Notes: a model not told the origin generated them from the letters alone. Positions 1-13,511 are shown, counted from the first letter of the stretch. The stretch is 64,000 nucleotides of DNA from Pterobdella sp. o SKG-2022 (GCA_964035795.1 OZ038320.1:2691396-2755395), one strand, 5' to 3'. A program made the numbers and translations.

Positions 1-3000
1 ATAAACATAATCTACTTATGAAGGTGAGTGACTCACATTTGCACCGATGTGGATAAGAGTCAGTTTGGAATGCAGGAATATATCGTACAACACGCACACA
101 AAAATAACTGTTATTCCTAGTTCTTTGCTCAACATAGAACAAAAAACCAACAAAAAAAAGATGGCGGATTTGGCAACAAAAATAAATTGACGAGCAATAT
201 AAAAATAGCTTTTGTTGCTTTGTGAATCATGTACACAACAATTTTCTTCTTTTTTTCCGTTTATTTCTGCAATCAATAGTTGGAATATCATTAAATTTAT
301 CAAAATAAGAGCCAAAACAGTGAGAGCAGTTGAAATATTCTTAAACAAGAAGGAATACTTACCAGAAAAATCTCTCAATTGCTTTCCAATGTAACTTTTC
401 GTTTTTTTTTCTTTCTTTTTCTGGCATGTGTCACTTTCTCGACATATTCTGCATAGAAATAGTTTCGCAATTTGATATTCATAGCGATTTTTGTAACTTC
501 CACTGATTCGGCATTCAAATCAACTTTGCCAAAAAAATCAATCGGTGAATCTCTTATTAAATGACATAATTGGAACATCAATTTGTTTCCATCCTTATCT
601 TCTTTCAGATATTTATTGCTTCAAATGAATTTTCACTAGAAACAACACAACGGTTTATTGATGGACGAAACTTTTCGTGACCACGACTTCCATTATCAAG
701 CACTTGAGAATGTAAGTTATCAATCTTTTAAGTTTTTTCACTGTCGCATGTGAAGCTTTTATGTTTTGCGGGAATTTTTGTGCTGTTTTTAGTACATTTA
801 TGACTATCTAATTGAAATGTAATGATAATTCTTTTTCTATAATCACGTCAACATCTCACCATCCACACCACTAACTCGACATAAAGGTTGAAAGCCCCAA
901 GGAAGAAGAAACAAGACAAAACATCGGCCCTGCCCACAATGCCTGCCACTGCTTCGGTGTGGATAGGATGGCAAGCAAACAATAAAGCCGTCACAAAGGC
1001 CAGTCTCTGCGACTTGAAGATTCTAACGATAGTGATCTGGTAGAGAAATGTGACAATGGAATGAAGTAAGATGTTGATGAGATGGTACCCAAATGGGGTC
1101 AACCCCCCTATGAGATAGTTTAGTCTGAATGTGAGAACGGTGAGAGGTCTGTACGACTTGTGAGAGCCTGAGTGGGTCAAGGGGGTACCCCAAAAATCAT
1201 TCTTGAAGGTGTTCCATGAGCCCTCGTAGACGTCAGGATTGCGTTTGATGGCCCGACTGTAGTGGTTGTGGGTGTGGCACTTGTAAATGATTTGGAATAA
1301 ATTTTTATTGTTTTGTGTGTTTCGATAGATGTGATGCCGTTTGTGGTTGTTTTGTGGTGGGTAATTTTTGTGGTTGGTTTTGTTGTGTGAGTAATGTTAC
1401 TTATGGTTATTTCCTTTTGGATAACTGTGTTGTAGTTTGGGGCTATGTTTTTATTGACGTTGTTGTTGCTTAATTTTGAGTTATGTTGGCCTAATTTCGT
1501 TTTTATTTAAATGTTTCTTTCCATGTTTTGCTAGATTGGTTTTTAATTTTTTTTTTTCAAAGACGTGTTAGTTTAAAATTTTCGCTAGCTAGTGCATAAG
1601 TGAAGTTACTGGCTAATGTTATATTATGCTGTTAAATGGTTGTTTAAACTAGTTTCATTAAAGTAGTGATGTGTGTGGAAGTGTGTTTTGTAAGAGAAAT
1701 GTTGTGTGAGTGTACTTGTGTGTTCGTTTTGATGTTTTCTTTATGTTATGTGCTTTAGTGTATGTTTTTTTTTGTATTTTTTTAGTCTCCTCCATGTTTT
1801 GTTGTTCTCTATTATTATAAATTATTTTATTTTTTTTTTTTGTTGTTTTATTCATGTGTTGATGTTTTTTGTGTTGAAATTTTTTCATGTCTCCAAACCA
1901 CTGTGACACGTAAAGCTTCAATGATTTGTCTATTTTGTTTTCTTATTGCTTTTTCAGTTATTTTCATCGTTTTTTTTTACTAAAAAAATTTTTTTTGACA
2001 TAATATTTCACCGTTTTTGAAATTTTTTTATTGAATCGATCAAGATAAAATGTAAACAAGCCAATCATTCAAGTATCAACTTGTATGTGCATGGAATAGA
2101 ATGTGTGTAGTTGAACGTGTAAACAAATTTCATTCCATAACAAAATTCACACGTGCATAACACATCAAATATTTTTGTAAGTTGACTAAATTCTTGCCTA
2201 CTTATTCATATTTCAAGATCAGGCAGAAGAATTGAACAAATTTTCAAAAATTTTATATAGAGTATTTCAAATAATGTATAATGTATTTGAATGTATAGGA
2301 AAACATATAACAGTATACATGGGAGTGTGAACATATATGTGAGAATAAGTTGTGATGTTTGTAATACTGGAGATTGAAATGTATTGGTGTATTGGGAGGA
2401 GGAGAGGTAATAATATTTTTTGTTTGTTTCTGTGCGTGTGTGTAGGTTTTTGTGTTTAGTTTTTTATGTTTTTGTGTGTATATAGTGTACATGTGAAATA
2501 AATTTTATGTGTATTGGGGTTTTTTTTTGTCCTTGAATTTTCTTCGGTCAAAAGAAAAAAATTTTTTTTTTAATATTTTGAACTTACCATCTCTTATTCA
2601 CATTTAATTTTTATATTACGAAATCAATTTATTTTTGGAAACATTTGGCAAAAATTTTCATTAACTTAAAACTTTGCCTTGAATATCGAAAGAAAATGTC
2701 ATTGTAAACGCCAATGTGTACTTTTGAAATTAATTTTTCAAAAGATAAAAACACTACTACTACTACTACTATTATAACTAATAGAAATAATTAGACTAAA
2801 AATTGAAAAAACATGGTTCGTAAATACCATCAAAATTTGAATTAGGTTTAAATTCCTATCTGAACAAAACCGACAAAAATAAGTGATAAAAGATCATAAA
2901 AAATCATAGAAAAAACTATATTAAAAAAAAAATGCTACGAAATATTTTAAATAAAAATGAAATCAAAGCAGTCAATCTTTCAAACGACTTCGATTAAATA

Positions 3001-5731
3001 TTTTCAGCAATCACTCAATTATTTATCATGGAATATTCATTCTTCTAAGCTTAAATTATTGAAATACCCTTGGTAATTAGCTTTAATGATGTTTAAAAGC
3101 ATGAATCATTCCCTAATAAATGTGATTTAATTCAAGAAAATTTAAAAAGCCTATAAATGAGAAAAAGTTAATACTTTCAACATCTTATTTAACCTCGCAA
3201 AATTCGTTCCAAAAATATGATAACTTAAAGCATTGAAGAAAAAATTTGAAGTCTTTGTTATTTTGCGTTAACTCGCTTTATTTTGTCAAAAATTCAATGC
3301 TTGCATTAGTCCTAATAAGGTTTTAATTTATTTTGTTTTTTTTTAAATTTAAATTTTTTTGTTTTTATTTTTAAAATATTTTTTTGCTTTTTTTTAAATT
3401 ATGAAATAAAAATCAAAATTTTTCGATAAAACTTATCAGAGTGTAATAAAAGCAAAATAATGAGATGTAATAGGAAATACTAAAAGTGAAACTACATCGT
3501 AAAAATGAAATGAGATTAATAAAACAAACATTTGATTTCAAAAGCGCATGTATTTCACCTAAACATTTGGAAAGTTTCCAAGCTTCTATTCTTAAGTTTT
3601 TCATCCCATGATTTCCGTTTCCGAGATATTGTTTTTTATATTCTAATTAATTTCACTTCATTTATTTTCTCATCAATTTTTATTTAAACTTGCCAATAAA
3701 AATTAATTTTCTTTAAAAAAAATTCTTATAAATGTTCTTAACTTTGAATATTCAAGTCCTTAATCATAATTTGAAAACATATTTATCCATAATCAATAAC
3801 ATATAATCTCTATTTTTTCACCCACAAATAAATCACGAAACCCATGTAAAGCATTAATGGTCAGCCACTAATCACTTCCTTTCATTTCCTAAGAATTTTC
3901 TGGATTTTTTTCATACTTCTTTTTCAAGCTTCTTTTAACTTATTTTTAAACGTTAATTATTCCTTCAATAGATTTTACAACAGAATTTTTAACAAACTTC
4001 TTTTCTGAAAATTTCTTATTTTCTAGTTTTTTTTTCAATTTCAAAAAACTGAAAGCAGTTTTCAATCCATATTATCAACTACAAATTGAAAAAATTTTCA
4101 GCAAAAAGCTCAAAAAATTGAAAGAATTTTCAGCAAAAAGCTCAAAAAATTGAAAGAATTTTCAGCAAAAAGCTCAAAAAATTGAAAGAATTTTTTGTTT
4201 GAACAATGAAAAAAGTAAAAAATTCTCCATTTAAAAACGAAAAAAAAAACCTAAAAAATAGCCTTGAAACAAGAAAAGATAACATAAAAAAATAGAAAAT
4301 TAAAAAACAAAAATAACCAAAATTTTTAAATACACTTTCGTGCATTGCCACCTGTATGATTACCTGTGTGCATTTGAAACATTCATGTGATGTGTGGGGT
4401 GTGGGGTGAGATGAGTGTTGTGTGGTGTGATGTGAGTGGTGTGTGGTGTGGTGTGTGGGCGAAATGAGTGCTGTGTGGTGTAGTGTGTGGGATGAGGTGA
4501 ATGCTGTGTGGTGTAGTGTGTGGGGTGAGATGGGTGCTGTGTGGTGTGGTGTGTGAGGCGAGATGAGTGCTGTGTGGTGTGGTGTGATGTGAGTAGTGTG
4601 TGGGGTGAGCTGAGTGCTGTGTGATGTAGTGTGGGGTGTGGTGTGTGGGGCGAGCTGAGTGCTGTGATGCGTGGTGTGTGAGGTGAAATGAGTGCTGTGT
4701 GGTGTGGTGTGTAAGGTGAGATAGGTGCTGTGTGATGTGGTGTGTAAGGTGAGATGAGTGCTATGTGGTGTGGTGTGTGGAGTGAGATGTTGATGTAAAG
4801 ATAATGTGAGTGGTAGCAGAGGGTGTGAGTAAAAAGTAGTGTATGTGGGTATGTGATGGCTGAAGATTTTGAGGTAGTGCAGGGGTGCAGAAGTGCTGTG
4901 GTGTTGATGGTTGTAGTAACAGCATGCAAGCTACTTAGGTAATAGCTAATATGAAATTTTGGTTGTTATATTTCTGAAAATAGATTTCGGTAGTTAAACT
5001 TTTCATACTCAACTTATCAAGTAAAACTTCTCAACAATTTATGCTTCTATACAATCCACAAAAATCAACTTTTAATGGAGTTTATCCCAGTTTTTTTTTT
5101 TATGTTCAGCTTTCTGAATAAAAGATTTCAAAATTCTAGGATAAACATTTTATTTGCAACAGGAATTTTTATGGTGAAGCTCAGCAGAACTATATTCACT
5201 ATGTTAACCCATATTCACCAAGTACCCTGGTGTCTTGACAACTTGAATATGTTATAAGATATTAGTGTTGTGGTTGATTTCTTTTTTTTTCTCATTTAAA
5301 AGTATAATATAGGTGGGTTCTGTAACTCAATGGTATGAAACTTATATTTGATTTCATGGATTAAGAGGTTTTAAACAAAAATTTTTACTATGAAAATATT
5401 ATTTATTCGAAATAATTTGAATATAAATAAAATATGAAATCAATTAGAAATCAATTGGAGGGGGAAATTAAAATAAAAAAGCGACCAAGTAAAAATAATA
5501 ATTAAAAGAAGAGGAAACAAATCATATTATGCTCTGAAGCTTCTATGGAGCAAGAAATATTTCTTATATGGGCTGTATGTGACGTCATAAGTAGGGGATG
5601 TGACGTCATACACTAGAGAATTTCACGTCGTATAAATAATTATACACTGCAATTTGTTGCACAAATATATAAAAAAGTGTGCAAGCACACAAACACGCAC
5701 ACACACACAAAAACACGCACACACACACAAA

Positions 5732-5777
<46 letters not shown>

Positions 5778-8700
5778 CACGCACACCCACACACACGCAC
5801 ACAGATAAATCTTGCGCTAATACTTCAACGTCGTTTAGTGGCTATACGTGATCGGCTGGTGATCGTCCTACATATTCAAACAATTATTTATCTTGTGTTC
5901 TGCATTTAATTATGTTTTTAGTTGGTTTTATTGGTTTGTTTTTTGACTTTGTATTTTTGAATGAGGGATGAGATGATTAATTTGGATTTCTTTTTTTATT
6001 CATATTTAAAGAGATTTTTGAGCACTGGTAATTTCCATTAAAAGTATGAAGTTTTTCGTTATCAATGTAACATTCTCATTTATGTTCATAAAAACTATTA
6101 ACTTTTAGTGTTTAAGAAGCTCTATTTTTCTCGAGGAAACCTTTATGTATGAAATGAGATATCCCATGGTGGTTTTAATGAAATAGAATACATACTGAGA
6201 AAAGTTACTAAAAAACAAGTTTTTGGGAAAATAGAATAACTAATAGAATTATAGAAAAACTAGTTTCCGTGAATTTTGAATAGAACTTAATAATTTGAAA
6301 ACACAGAATAGAATTAAATTTTTGGAAATCTTTTGAACAATACCGACAAGACGGTGTTGCGGATGAATCTTTTTAATGGAAAAAATTTAAAAATAGTAAA
6401 CCAAAAAAGAAAAAAAACGAATGATAGCATTAAAAAATGAGTATTTTGAAATATGAAAATGAATGAGAAAAAAATTTGCACGAATAACATTGGAACATTT
6501 TCAAAAAAGTCAATTAATTAATGAAAAAATATAAATAAAAAATGGTATTTAAAAAAGAATTGATATGAATAACTTCCAGAAAACTCTGTGCATTTAGCGA
6601 CAGGACAAAATCAATGGACAATGTTGCATGGGAATCAATATAAAACCAATTTGGCAACGAAAATATGGAAAAATTAACGAAAAATAGTCTTCATTAAATT
6701 GCTTTTACAAAGAATTTGGCATGATTTTTTAGGGTTTTCAGGCTGGGTGTTATAAATTTCGATTTTAATGTGATGTAAGTCAAAAGCTAATGGGAAAGAC
6801 ATTTAAAAATTATATATAGATAAAAAATAGATCATAAAAGCAGGAACTTTCTCACTAAAATAAAGATGACACTTAAGATAATATAATAGAGTGACACAAA
6901 GAAGTAGATAGAAGCATCAAAATTATACATCAAAAAAATACATCGAGTAGGGACATGTTAATGGAAATAAAGGGTGGGAATATAACAAGGAATAAGAGAA
7001 AATAAAACAAGATGCGATGTAGTAAGACAAAAAAAAGATAAAAATGTTGAAGTGATAGAATCTTAATACAAATAAAAAATTTGAAAAAACTGATGAAATA
7101 AAAGCAAAATAAAAGAAAAAATAAAAAAAAATTAAAAAAAGTAAAACAAAATAACACAGAGAAACAGATATAGTGCTACATAGAAGATGACGTAACAAAA
7201 CATTCCCAAGCCCTTGATATAGAATGTTTATGACATCACACATTCTTTCACCAAATATTACAGTGTTTTCAACTCCATTATTATTTTCAAAATATTATGC
7301 TATTTCTCATATGATGTGATCTTGAAGCTCACTGGGTTAAACATCACTATAATATACTTCTTAAATTATTATTATTATTATTTCATTTTATATTTATTTA
7401 TGTTGATTTTAGTGCATAATTTTCTTTGTTGCTTTTTTAAAATTTATCCCTCATCACAATTTATCCTTGATGACTAATGATGTGGTTATATTTTTAAAAG
7501 TTTTTAGCTCAAACTTTTGAATATAATGTTTTGAGCATTTAAATTAACTTTTCACTGTTTTTTCATTTTATATAATATCATTTTTTTAAACATAAAATCT
7601 AAGAACCAAATTTACTTTTTTCATATTTTCTATTACATATATATAAATTTTATTATTATATTTAGAATTTTTTTTTGTTTTATTTTATTATTATTCATAT
7701 TGTTGCTACATCATATTTCGAAAACTTTTTAATAATTGATTTTTTTTTTTCGACCACAATTTTTCTCTTATAAACAGTTTTTTTGTCTATTTTTCTTTTT
7801 TATTTTCAACATAAATCCATTTTTTTCATTATTTTTTCTATTTTGCAATGTTTTTTTTTATTTATACCACAAAAAACACAAAAAATACAAAAATAAAAAC
7901 TAATACAGAAACTAAACAACTAAACTATTTATAATAATTTAATCTATACTTTTAACTATCTTCTTTATCACATAATTAATTTTCTACTTCAATACATATA
8001 TACATATATTGCTTACTATGTAATTCTCAAAAACATCAAAACAAAAAAATAAAAAACAAACTACTCAATCGTAATGGTTCATAACAAGAAACATTGAAAT
8101 TTTTCATAGATTTCCTACAAAACATCAACGGTAGACATTTATTCCTTACAGATCCGTTGGTCTCTTGAAACCTCGAATTTTTATGGTAACCTTTAATCCT
8201 CAAAGCATCTTCCAAGTTATAATATAAAAAATTATTTTTTTTCTTATATTTTGTTTTTATTTTTTTTATTTTTAATGAAACTTATTGTTGCTAGTTCATT
8301 CCATTTTTTCAGCAAAAAAAAATTATGATATGAATTATATATTCAGCATTGAATAAGGGTTTTACAAAAAGTTAAAAAAATTAAAAGGGTAGAAAAAGTA
8401 ACAATCTCAAAATTACTGTTTTAACATCTTCATGCTTACAATCTTTACCTCATTTAATTACGATACTCACTTGATTACATTGGAATTTCTACATCATCAT
8501 AGTTAAAATATTTACATGTTTGAATACAATATTTACAATATTATAATTACAATATTTACTTAATTATGATTACAAAAATTACATCTGTTGATTACAATAT
8601 TTCATCATTATAATTACAAAATCTACATTTATAGATTACTTACATCATTATAATTACAATAATTACATCTGTTGATTACAAGTATTACATCATCATAATT

Positions 8701-11700
8701 ATAGTATTTAATTGGTTGAAATATTTACCCAATTTACAGCGACGATATATATTTACATTGCAAAATTGAATGGACTACTACATTCAACTTTATTAAGTGA
8801 CCTACTGTTTGTTTTGTTGGGTATTTTTTTGTGTGATTCGATATATCTAACAGTTTTTTTCAGTTGTACTTTGTTCTATCTCTTTTATGTAAATATTTTT
8901 ATATGCAGAGTATAATTTTCACATACATTAACGCATGAAAAGAATAGATTGAGCTAAATAAACACACTCACGCACACACACACACGCACACACACACACG
9001 CACACACACACACAGGCAATAAAGAACATACACGACGTCCTAATACGATGTAGTACTGCTAGTTGGATGTCCGCGAATAATAACAATAATAATAAATAGA
9101 AACAATCAAATGATAAAAACAACAAAAATAAAATTTATAATTTCACACTACTACTACTACTAATAATAATAATTTGGAAAAATATTTTGATAAAAACAAA
9201 AAATTAGACAAAGATTTTGAAAATAGCAATAACGGATTGAATTCAAAGTTTCAAAAATATAATTTTATGGTTTATTGTTTAATATTAAGAAAATAGTTAT
9301 ATGTATAGTTTAACCAATATTTAATCAATGTTTATCTGGATAATCCAATAAAATCACTAAATAGCTTACTAATGTGAATCACTTCAAATACTTAGATAAT
9401 ATTTGTGCTCGCCAAAGGTCTATAAAGCCATATGTATTTAGCATCAGTTTGATAGGTTTGAAGTTCATAATGTATTGAAGTTATACGTATGAATTTTATC
9501 GAAAATTTTTCAAATCTAATTCATAATGCTATTTTGTGTAACTTTTGAAAATCAAACCTTATTTCTTAATGAAATTTTGGAACACAAATAATATAAACTT
9601 TGATCAAAGTGTTTGATATTTCTTTCATTTTTTTAGTTTTGCAGACAAGTTTTTTGTATTTCTCTTCAATTTTTTCAAGTTTTTGACACAATTTTTATTG
9701 GAAAAATTCTTCAGAATGACGGGATCTTTTGAGTTGGAAAGTCTTTTTCACAATGTTTGAAATCTCAATAAAGTATGGAATGACTGAAATAGAATTAAAA
9801 CAGTGGAAAATTAACACTGAAAAGTTTTTAATTATAAAAACTATATTTAAAGCCAGCAAATAATTTTTAAAAAATTTTTCCAAAACATTAAAAATTTTTA
9901 TATTCTCACATTCTAATAAAAAAATTATTTTTTTAAAAATTATCCTTTCATATTCACGTGTGAAAGATTTTTACACATGAATAAAAAATAAAATGATTTA
10001 AACAAAATATAATCTTTGATGAAAATTTCTAATATTCAGGACATGCTAGCTATGAAAACTCTAACCATCATCAATATCATCATTATCATCCCTACCCTTA
10101 TCACCATCATTATCATTATTATCACCATCATCATCACCTATATTTGCATGATTGCTACTATTATTCTCACCATCACAATCATCAATTTCTTCATCACTTC
10201 CATCATCATCACCACCATCATCATTATCATGTATACTATCATTATCATCCTCATCATTATCATTATCACTACCATTCTCACCACCACCGCCATCCTTACC
10301 ACCATCATTATTATAACCATCCTCATCATCATTATTACTATCATCATTATCACCACTACCATCCTCATCATCTTCAGCATCATCAGCACCGATGGAATCA
10401 AAAATCAATAGGACCACATCGGAATCAACTTGATGGTGGATGCGTCAAAAAGCCTACAATATTTTTTATTTCTCTTTTTCATTTTTTTTGTTTATTTAAC
10501 TTCCATATCTCTTTTTTTTTCTATTTAGTTTCATTAATTTTTGTTTTTCATATTGTTATTTTTTTTTACAAATGCTAAAATATTTTTAGTTTTTTTACGG
10601 TTTATTTTGTTGATAAAATAAATTCTTTTTCTATCATTTCCATTCTTAAGTCTTTTATTTTTATTGTTGTGAGTATCCTAAGTTATAAAAAAAAGCACAG
10701 CATGAAAAGTTAAATGTTATTATCAAATTTTTTTTAGCGTCTTTAAACTTGACATGAGGATTTTTTCAACACATCTAATTTCAGAAAAATAGAGTGTTTT
10801 TGAAAAATTTTATGGAAACATCTAAAAATAACAATTCTACAGAATAATAAAAACTTATAAATACTTAACGATGAAATATGCGCAAAGAAAATAAAGGCAT
10901 AGATAAAAAAATCAACATAGATAATTCGGCCATAAAAAACATTGATAAAAAAATTAATGATAATATATATACATAGATAGTAAAACATAAACATAATATT
11001 CACGATAATACGTGCATAGATTTCCAATTTTTTTATTTCCAATTTTGAAATTTTTTTTAACAAAGTTTATCCAAAATTCAAGCAATAAACATATTTTGAT
11101 GAAGGATAAAAGTTTCTAGAGAAAAATTTGAGAAATGAGAAAACTAAAAAAAAGTTCAGTAGTATACCTTTTAAGTTATTTGAAAAAAAAGGTTTTTCAT
11201 TTTTGAATTTTTTAAAGCGTAGAAAATGAACTTAAAAATAACGGAGTTTGGTGAATGTGGCGAAACGAATATGCAAAACTGATAACAGTGCAAAAAATTA
11301 AAAATTTATTATGGTAAAAAAACCTATTCAATAAATTGAATTAAATTGATATAAATAATATCAAAAGAAATCTTTTTGATGTTCAAAATGATATTGTGGC
11401 TGTCATGTACTATCAAATTTTGTTGATCACTATTTGAAGAAGTATTTCATAGCAGAATAATTCAAAAACTTGCAAAAAAATTCTTATCCAGTCTGTCTGC
11501 TATAATAGCTAAAACATAATAGAAATTCTTTATTAAAAATAATAACAACAATAATAAAAAGATACTAAAAAACAAGATGGATAAAAATAATAGAGTAATT
11601 TGAAAATTACTTGAAAAAGGGGAAAAATATTGGAAATATAAAAATGATAAATAAAAATAAAAGAATAAAAGTGATGAAACAGTATTAGTTTCCTGGGCTT

Positions 11701-12596
11701 AACTTGTCTAATTATAACGGAAAAAATTGCGTGTTTGGAAAGATACGCAAAAAAAAAAAAAAGAAATAAAGAAATAATTCTACAAAATACTATGATAAAA
11801 AAATAAAATTGAAAAATAATCTGAAAATGAATGAATAAATATAATAGAATTGAATGGAAAAGAAAATAAAACTAATAAAAACCAATAATATTAAAAAAAC
11901 CACCTAGTACTGAATCTGTATAATAACAATATTCAACACAGCACTTTTGGCCTAACTGACAGCTTTTTGAACTAAACTCACAAAAAAACCTAAGATGAAA
12001 AAGGTGTTTTGCGTTGATTACAAAGCTCGTTAGAAATTTAGATTTATTATATTCAAATGAAAAAACTTTTGGGAGTTTATTTAGATTTGTATTTATTTAC
12101 TTTTTAAATCAGTTCATTGCAGTCCCTCAAAAACATCCTATGTTATTTTAACTCTGATGCTGTAGAATAATTTCGACTTATTGAGATAAGTGTTATTGGA
12201 AATTTTTGGCACAGTTTGTAATAAATTTTTGTTTTTTTTTATTATTGTTTTTTTCAAGTTGTGAAAATTAATTGATTAAATCTTTTTTTAAAACTTCATA
12301 TTCAACGAGTCAAAAACTCAATAAAAATCAGAAAAAAAACTCCAAAAATAAAAATAATAACGATAAAAATAATAACTAATGGTAATAACAGACCTGTCAT
12401 CATAACACATGTCAGCGGACAGAGTATTGAGGTATAAGAGGAATGAAAAGATGGATGGAAGAATGGATAAATGAATTGACGAGTGAAAAAATACTTTGAT
12501 GAAAGAATTGGAGAATGGATGAATTGATGGAGAGAAGATAAAAAAACGGATGGATGGAATGCAGGAAATAAAAATGAAAGAAAATTTTTTGAACAT
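1..12596 (-). CDS. TMTC2: TMTC2-like gene, 5' part (three exons seen; runs off the left edge)
   Basis: TMTC proteins are multi-pass ER membrane proteins with C-terminal TPR repeats; established work assigns them O-mannosylation of cadherins. Three exons give the N-terminal membrane region. Exon 1 ends in [14 protein letters not shown], the first luminal loop with its acidic pair. Exon 2 carries [20 protein letters not shown] and [17 protein letters not shown]. Exon 3 carries [13 protein letters not shown]. These segments resemble TMTC2 more closely than the other TMTC paralogues, especially [12 protein letters not shown] and LNTLSAD. Exon 1 ends with two bases and exon 2 starts with one, which rebuilds the Ser of DDSRAI. 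The TPR half lies left of base 1. Intron 1 is about 11.1 kb. The family call is firm; the exact paralogue is inferred from memory without alignment. Confidence 0.88.
37..217 (-). CDS. TMTC2: TMTC2 coding exon 3 (5' boundary uncertain)
   Basis: This encodes a membrane segment followed by [21 protein letters not shown], equivalent to the TMTC2 stretch after the GRADV region. The 3' end uses a strong donor, AAT|GTGAGT. Two acceptors fit the phase left by exon 2: AAAG|C with exon start 217, or AAAAG|C with exon start 208. Both are weak. An open frame continues upstream past a TTGCAG, but that site does not match the exon 2 phase. Confidence 0.75.
218..875 (-). other. TMTC2 intron 2, no other gene seen
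   Basis: This is AT-rich intron. A 68-codon minus-strand frame at 375-581 ends in a lysine-rich low-complexity stretch and matches nothing I recognise. Around 660-705 there is a short stretch resembling the dispersed family seen at 39.7, 44.1 and 45.5 kb. Confidence 0.5.
876..1256 (-). CDS. TMTC2: TMTC2 coding exon 2
   Basis: The acceptor is CACTACAG|T and the donor GA|GTTAGT. The exon has 381 bases: one leading base, 126 codons, two trailing bases. It encodes the luminal loop and membrane segments with the family hallmarks [31 protein letters not shown] and [17 protein letters not shown]. No frame break is seen. Confidence 0.92.
4082..4196. repeat. 32-bp tandem repeat, about 3.5 copies
   Basis: A unit containing ATTGAAAGAATTTTCAGC followed by AAAAAGCTCAAAA is repeated with few changes. 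Confidence 0.85.
4378..4792. repeat. 33-bp GT-rich minisatellite, about 12 imperfect copies
   Basis: The unit is close to GTGCTGTGTGGTGTGGTGTG followed by TGAGGTGAGATGA. All copies have their purine/T-rich strand on the plus strand. Because 33 is divisible by three, the minus strand reads as an 11-residue repeat ([15 protein letters not shown]) in a 189-codon frame, which I treat as a by-product. Confidence 0.9.
5694..5805. repeat. (CA)n microsatellite with CG interruptions
   Basis: CACACA runs are interrupted by AAAACACGCA motifs. Confidence 0.95.
8490..8712. repeat. Degenerate GATTACAA/ATTACATC tandem
   Basis: Phrases such as TACATCTGTTGATTACAA and ATCATTATAATTACAA recur several times with no fixed period. 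This is a decayed tandem array. Confidence 0.6.
8961..9015. repeat. (CA)n microsatellite
   Basis: CACACGCACACACACACA-type tract. Confidence 0.9.
10050..10396. repeat. (ATC/ATT/ACC)n trinucleotide array
   Basis: A degenerate trinucleotide array that stays open in several frames on both strands (poly-Ile/Thr, poly-His and poly-Asp readings), which is typical of a non-coding array. Confidence 0.9.
12394..12596 (-). CDS. TMTC2: TMTC2 coding exon 1
   Basis: The reading frame opens at an ATG at 12596-12594 and runs about 67 codons to the donor CAG|GTCTGT. The last 15 residues ([14 protein letters not shown] plus a split Ser) match the TMTC2 N-terminus. The preceding residues are Phe/Ile/Ser/Pro-rich and are read from a degenerate ATCC-type repeat, yet form the hydrophobic stretch needed for the first membrane segment. 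No AG lies between about position 12500 and the conserved part, so the exon must begin in or before the repeat. The start codon is a guess; an acceptor at about 12500 (ATCAAAG|TA) is the alternative. Confidence 0.72.
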
Positions 12597-13159
12597 TATT
12601 GCTTGTTTTTTTTTACATTTTGATCAAATTTTTCCGATAAAATACCAATAAATCAACCAAACAAAATAAATAATTTAACGAATTCACGCTGTGTTACTTG
12701 GTTTTGAATGTTTTTTTGTCGATTTGAACATCGATAACTTATGAACTTCAAATTTCTTCCTTATATATGCCCCATGGTGCCTGTTCATTGCACTTTTAAT
12801 ATTAACTTTGTGTGTGTGTGGGCCTTGTTTCATTTTCATTATATCGAACATAAAAATAGCGAGACTACATATATAAGAATTATTTAGATTATTATATAAG
12901 AATTTTTAGAGGTTATATAAGACTTTTCATTGGCAAAACAAATTCATATGAATTACTTATCTCTGTTAGAACTTCTTATTTTGCAACGTTGTATTGCTGC
13001 TTCTCTCTTGTGATGTGTATTTATTCTCGAGGTCAAAATATTAATATTATTACTGATTAGTTGTGAGTTGAACTTTTGAAAATTCATGGCCGTTTAATAA
13101 TTTTTTGAAAAAAGTATTTTAATATTTATATACTCAGAGTAATTTATAAACCAATTGCT

Positions 13160-13352
13160 TGCTAAAATTTAATAGTCTGCCAGCCCGAGTCTAACTTAAA
13201 ATTATCGAATTCAAAATCCACTGTTTCTAAACCTAGAAGCTTTTTTTGTCATGTCCAGAAAGGATTAATGACAAGCGATAACAGAATGTCGATAACTGCT
13301 ACAGGAAAAAGCTGTTATAACTTCAGGCGCTGTTTAATGTTATAGTTATAAG
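13160..13352. repeat. Dispersed repeat copy A (related to 16.98-17.21 kb)
   Basis: The phrase AATAGTCTGC..GAGTCTAACT followed by ATCGAATTCAAAATCCACTG reappears in order at 16.99-17.05 kb. Both copies end in a GC-richer piece containing AGGCGCT. The family is not recognised; it may be a SINE or DNA-element remnant. Confidence 0.5.
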
Positions 13353-13505
13353 ATAATTCATGCCAGATGAGCGTAGTTATTGAGGTCATCATAAATATTT
13401 ATATATATTGATAAAAGAGAGAATGTATAAGATTTTACAGCGAATTTTTTTTGAAGGAAAGGCACTGGTACGTATTTTATTTGTCGAAATATACATACTT
13501 AAACT

Positions 13506-13511
13506 TTTATT
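13506..13511 (-). terminator. Candidate polyadenylation signal for MED14
   Basis: An AATAAA hexamer on the minus strand lies about 230 bases past the MED14 stop codon. In sequence this AT-rich it could be chance. Confidence 0.3.

Larger units (their letters stand above)
1257..12393 (-). other. TMTC2 intron 1 (about 11.1 kb), repeats only
   Basis: This region holds AT-rich sequence and simple repeats, listed separately: 32-bp tandem, 33-bp minisatellite, CA tracts, GATTACA-like degenerate tandem, ATC/ATT array. The open frames here are low-complexity (poly-pyrimidine, poly-A/T or repeat-encoded). No additional TMTC exon was recognised, and exons 1 and 2 join in phase across it. Confidence 0.6.

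Noticed and set aside
4360..4929. 189-codon His/Thr/Pro-rich minus-strand frame
   Set aside because: It is the 33-bp minisatellite read in frame; no conserved domain or splice context.
5308..5380. tRNA-like sequence (plus strand)
   Set aside because: Box-like motifs are present but stems fail and the surrounding AT-richness makes chance likely.
8928..9125. Cys/Val-rich minus-strand frame
   Set aside because: The Cys-Val alternation is a CA microsatellite read-out.
10016..10578. Overlapping Ile/Thr, Asp and His-rich frames
   Set aside because: Open in several frames on both strands because of the ATC/ATT array.
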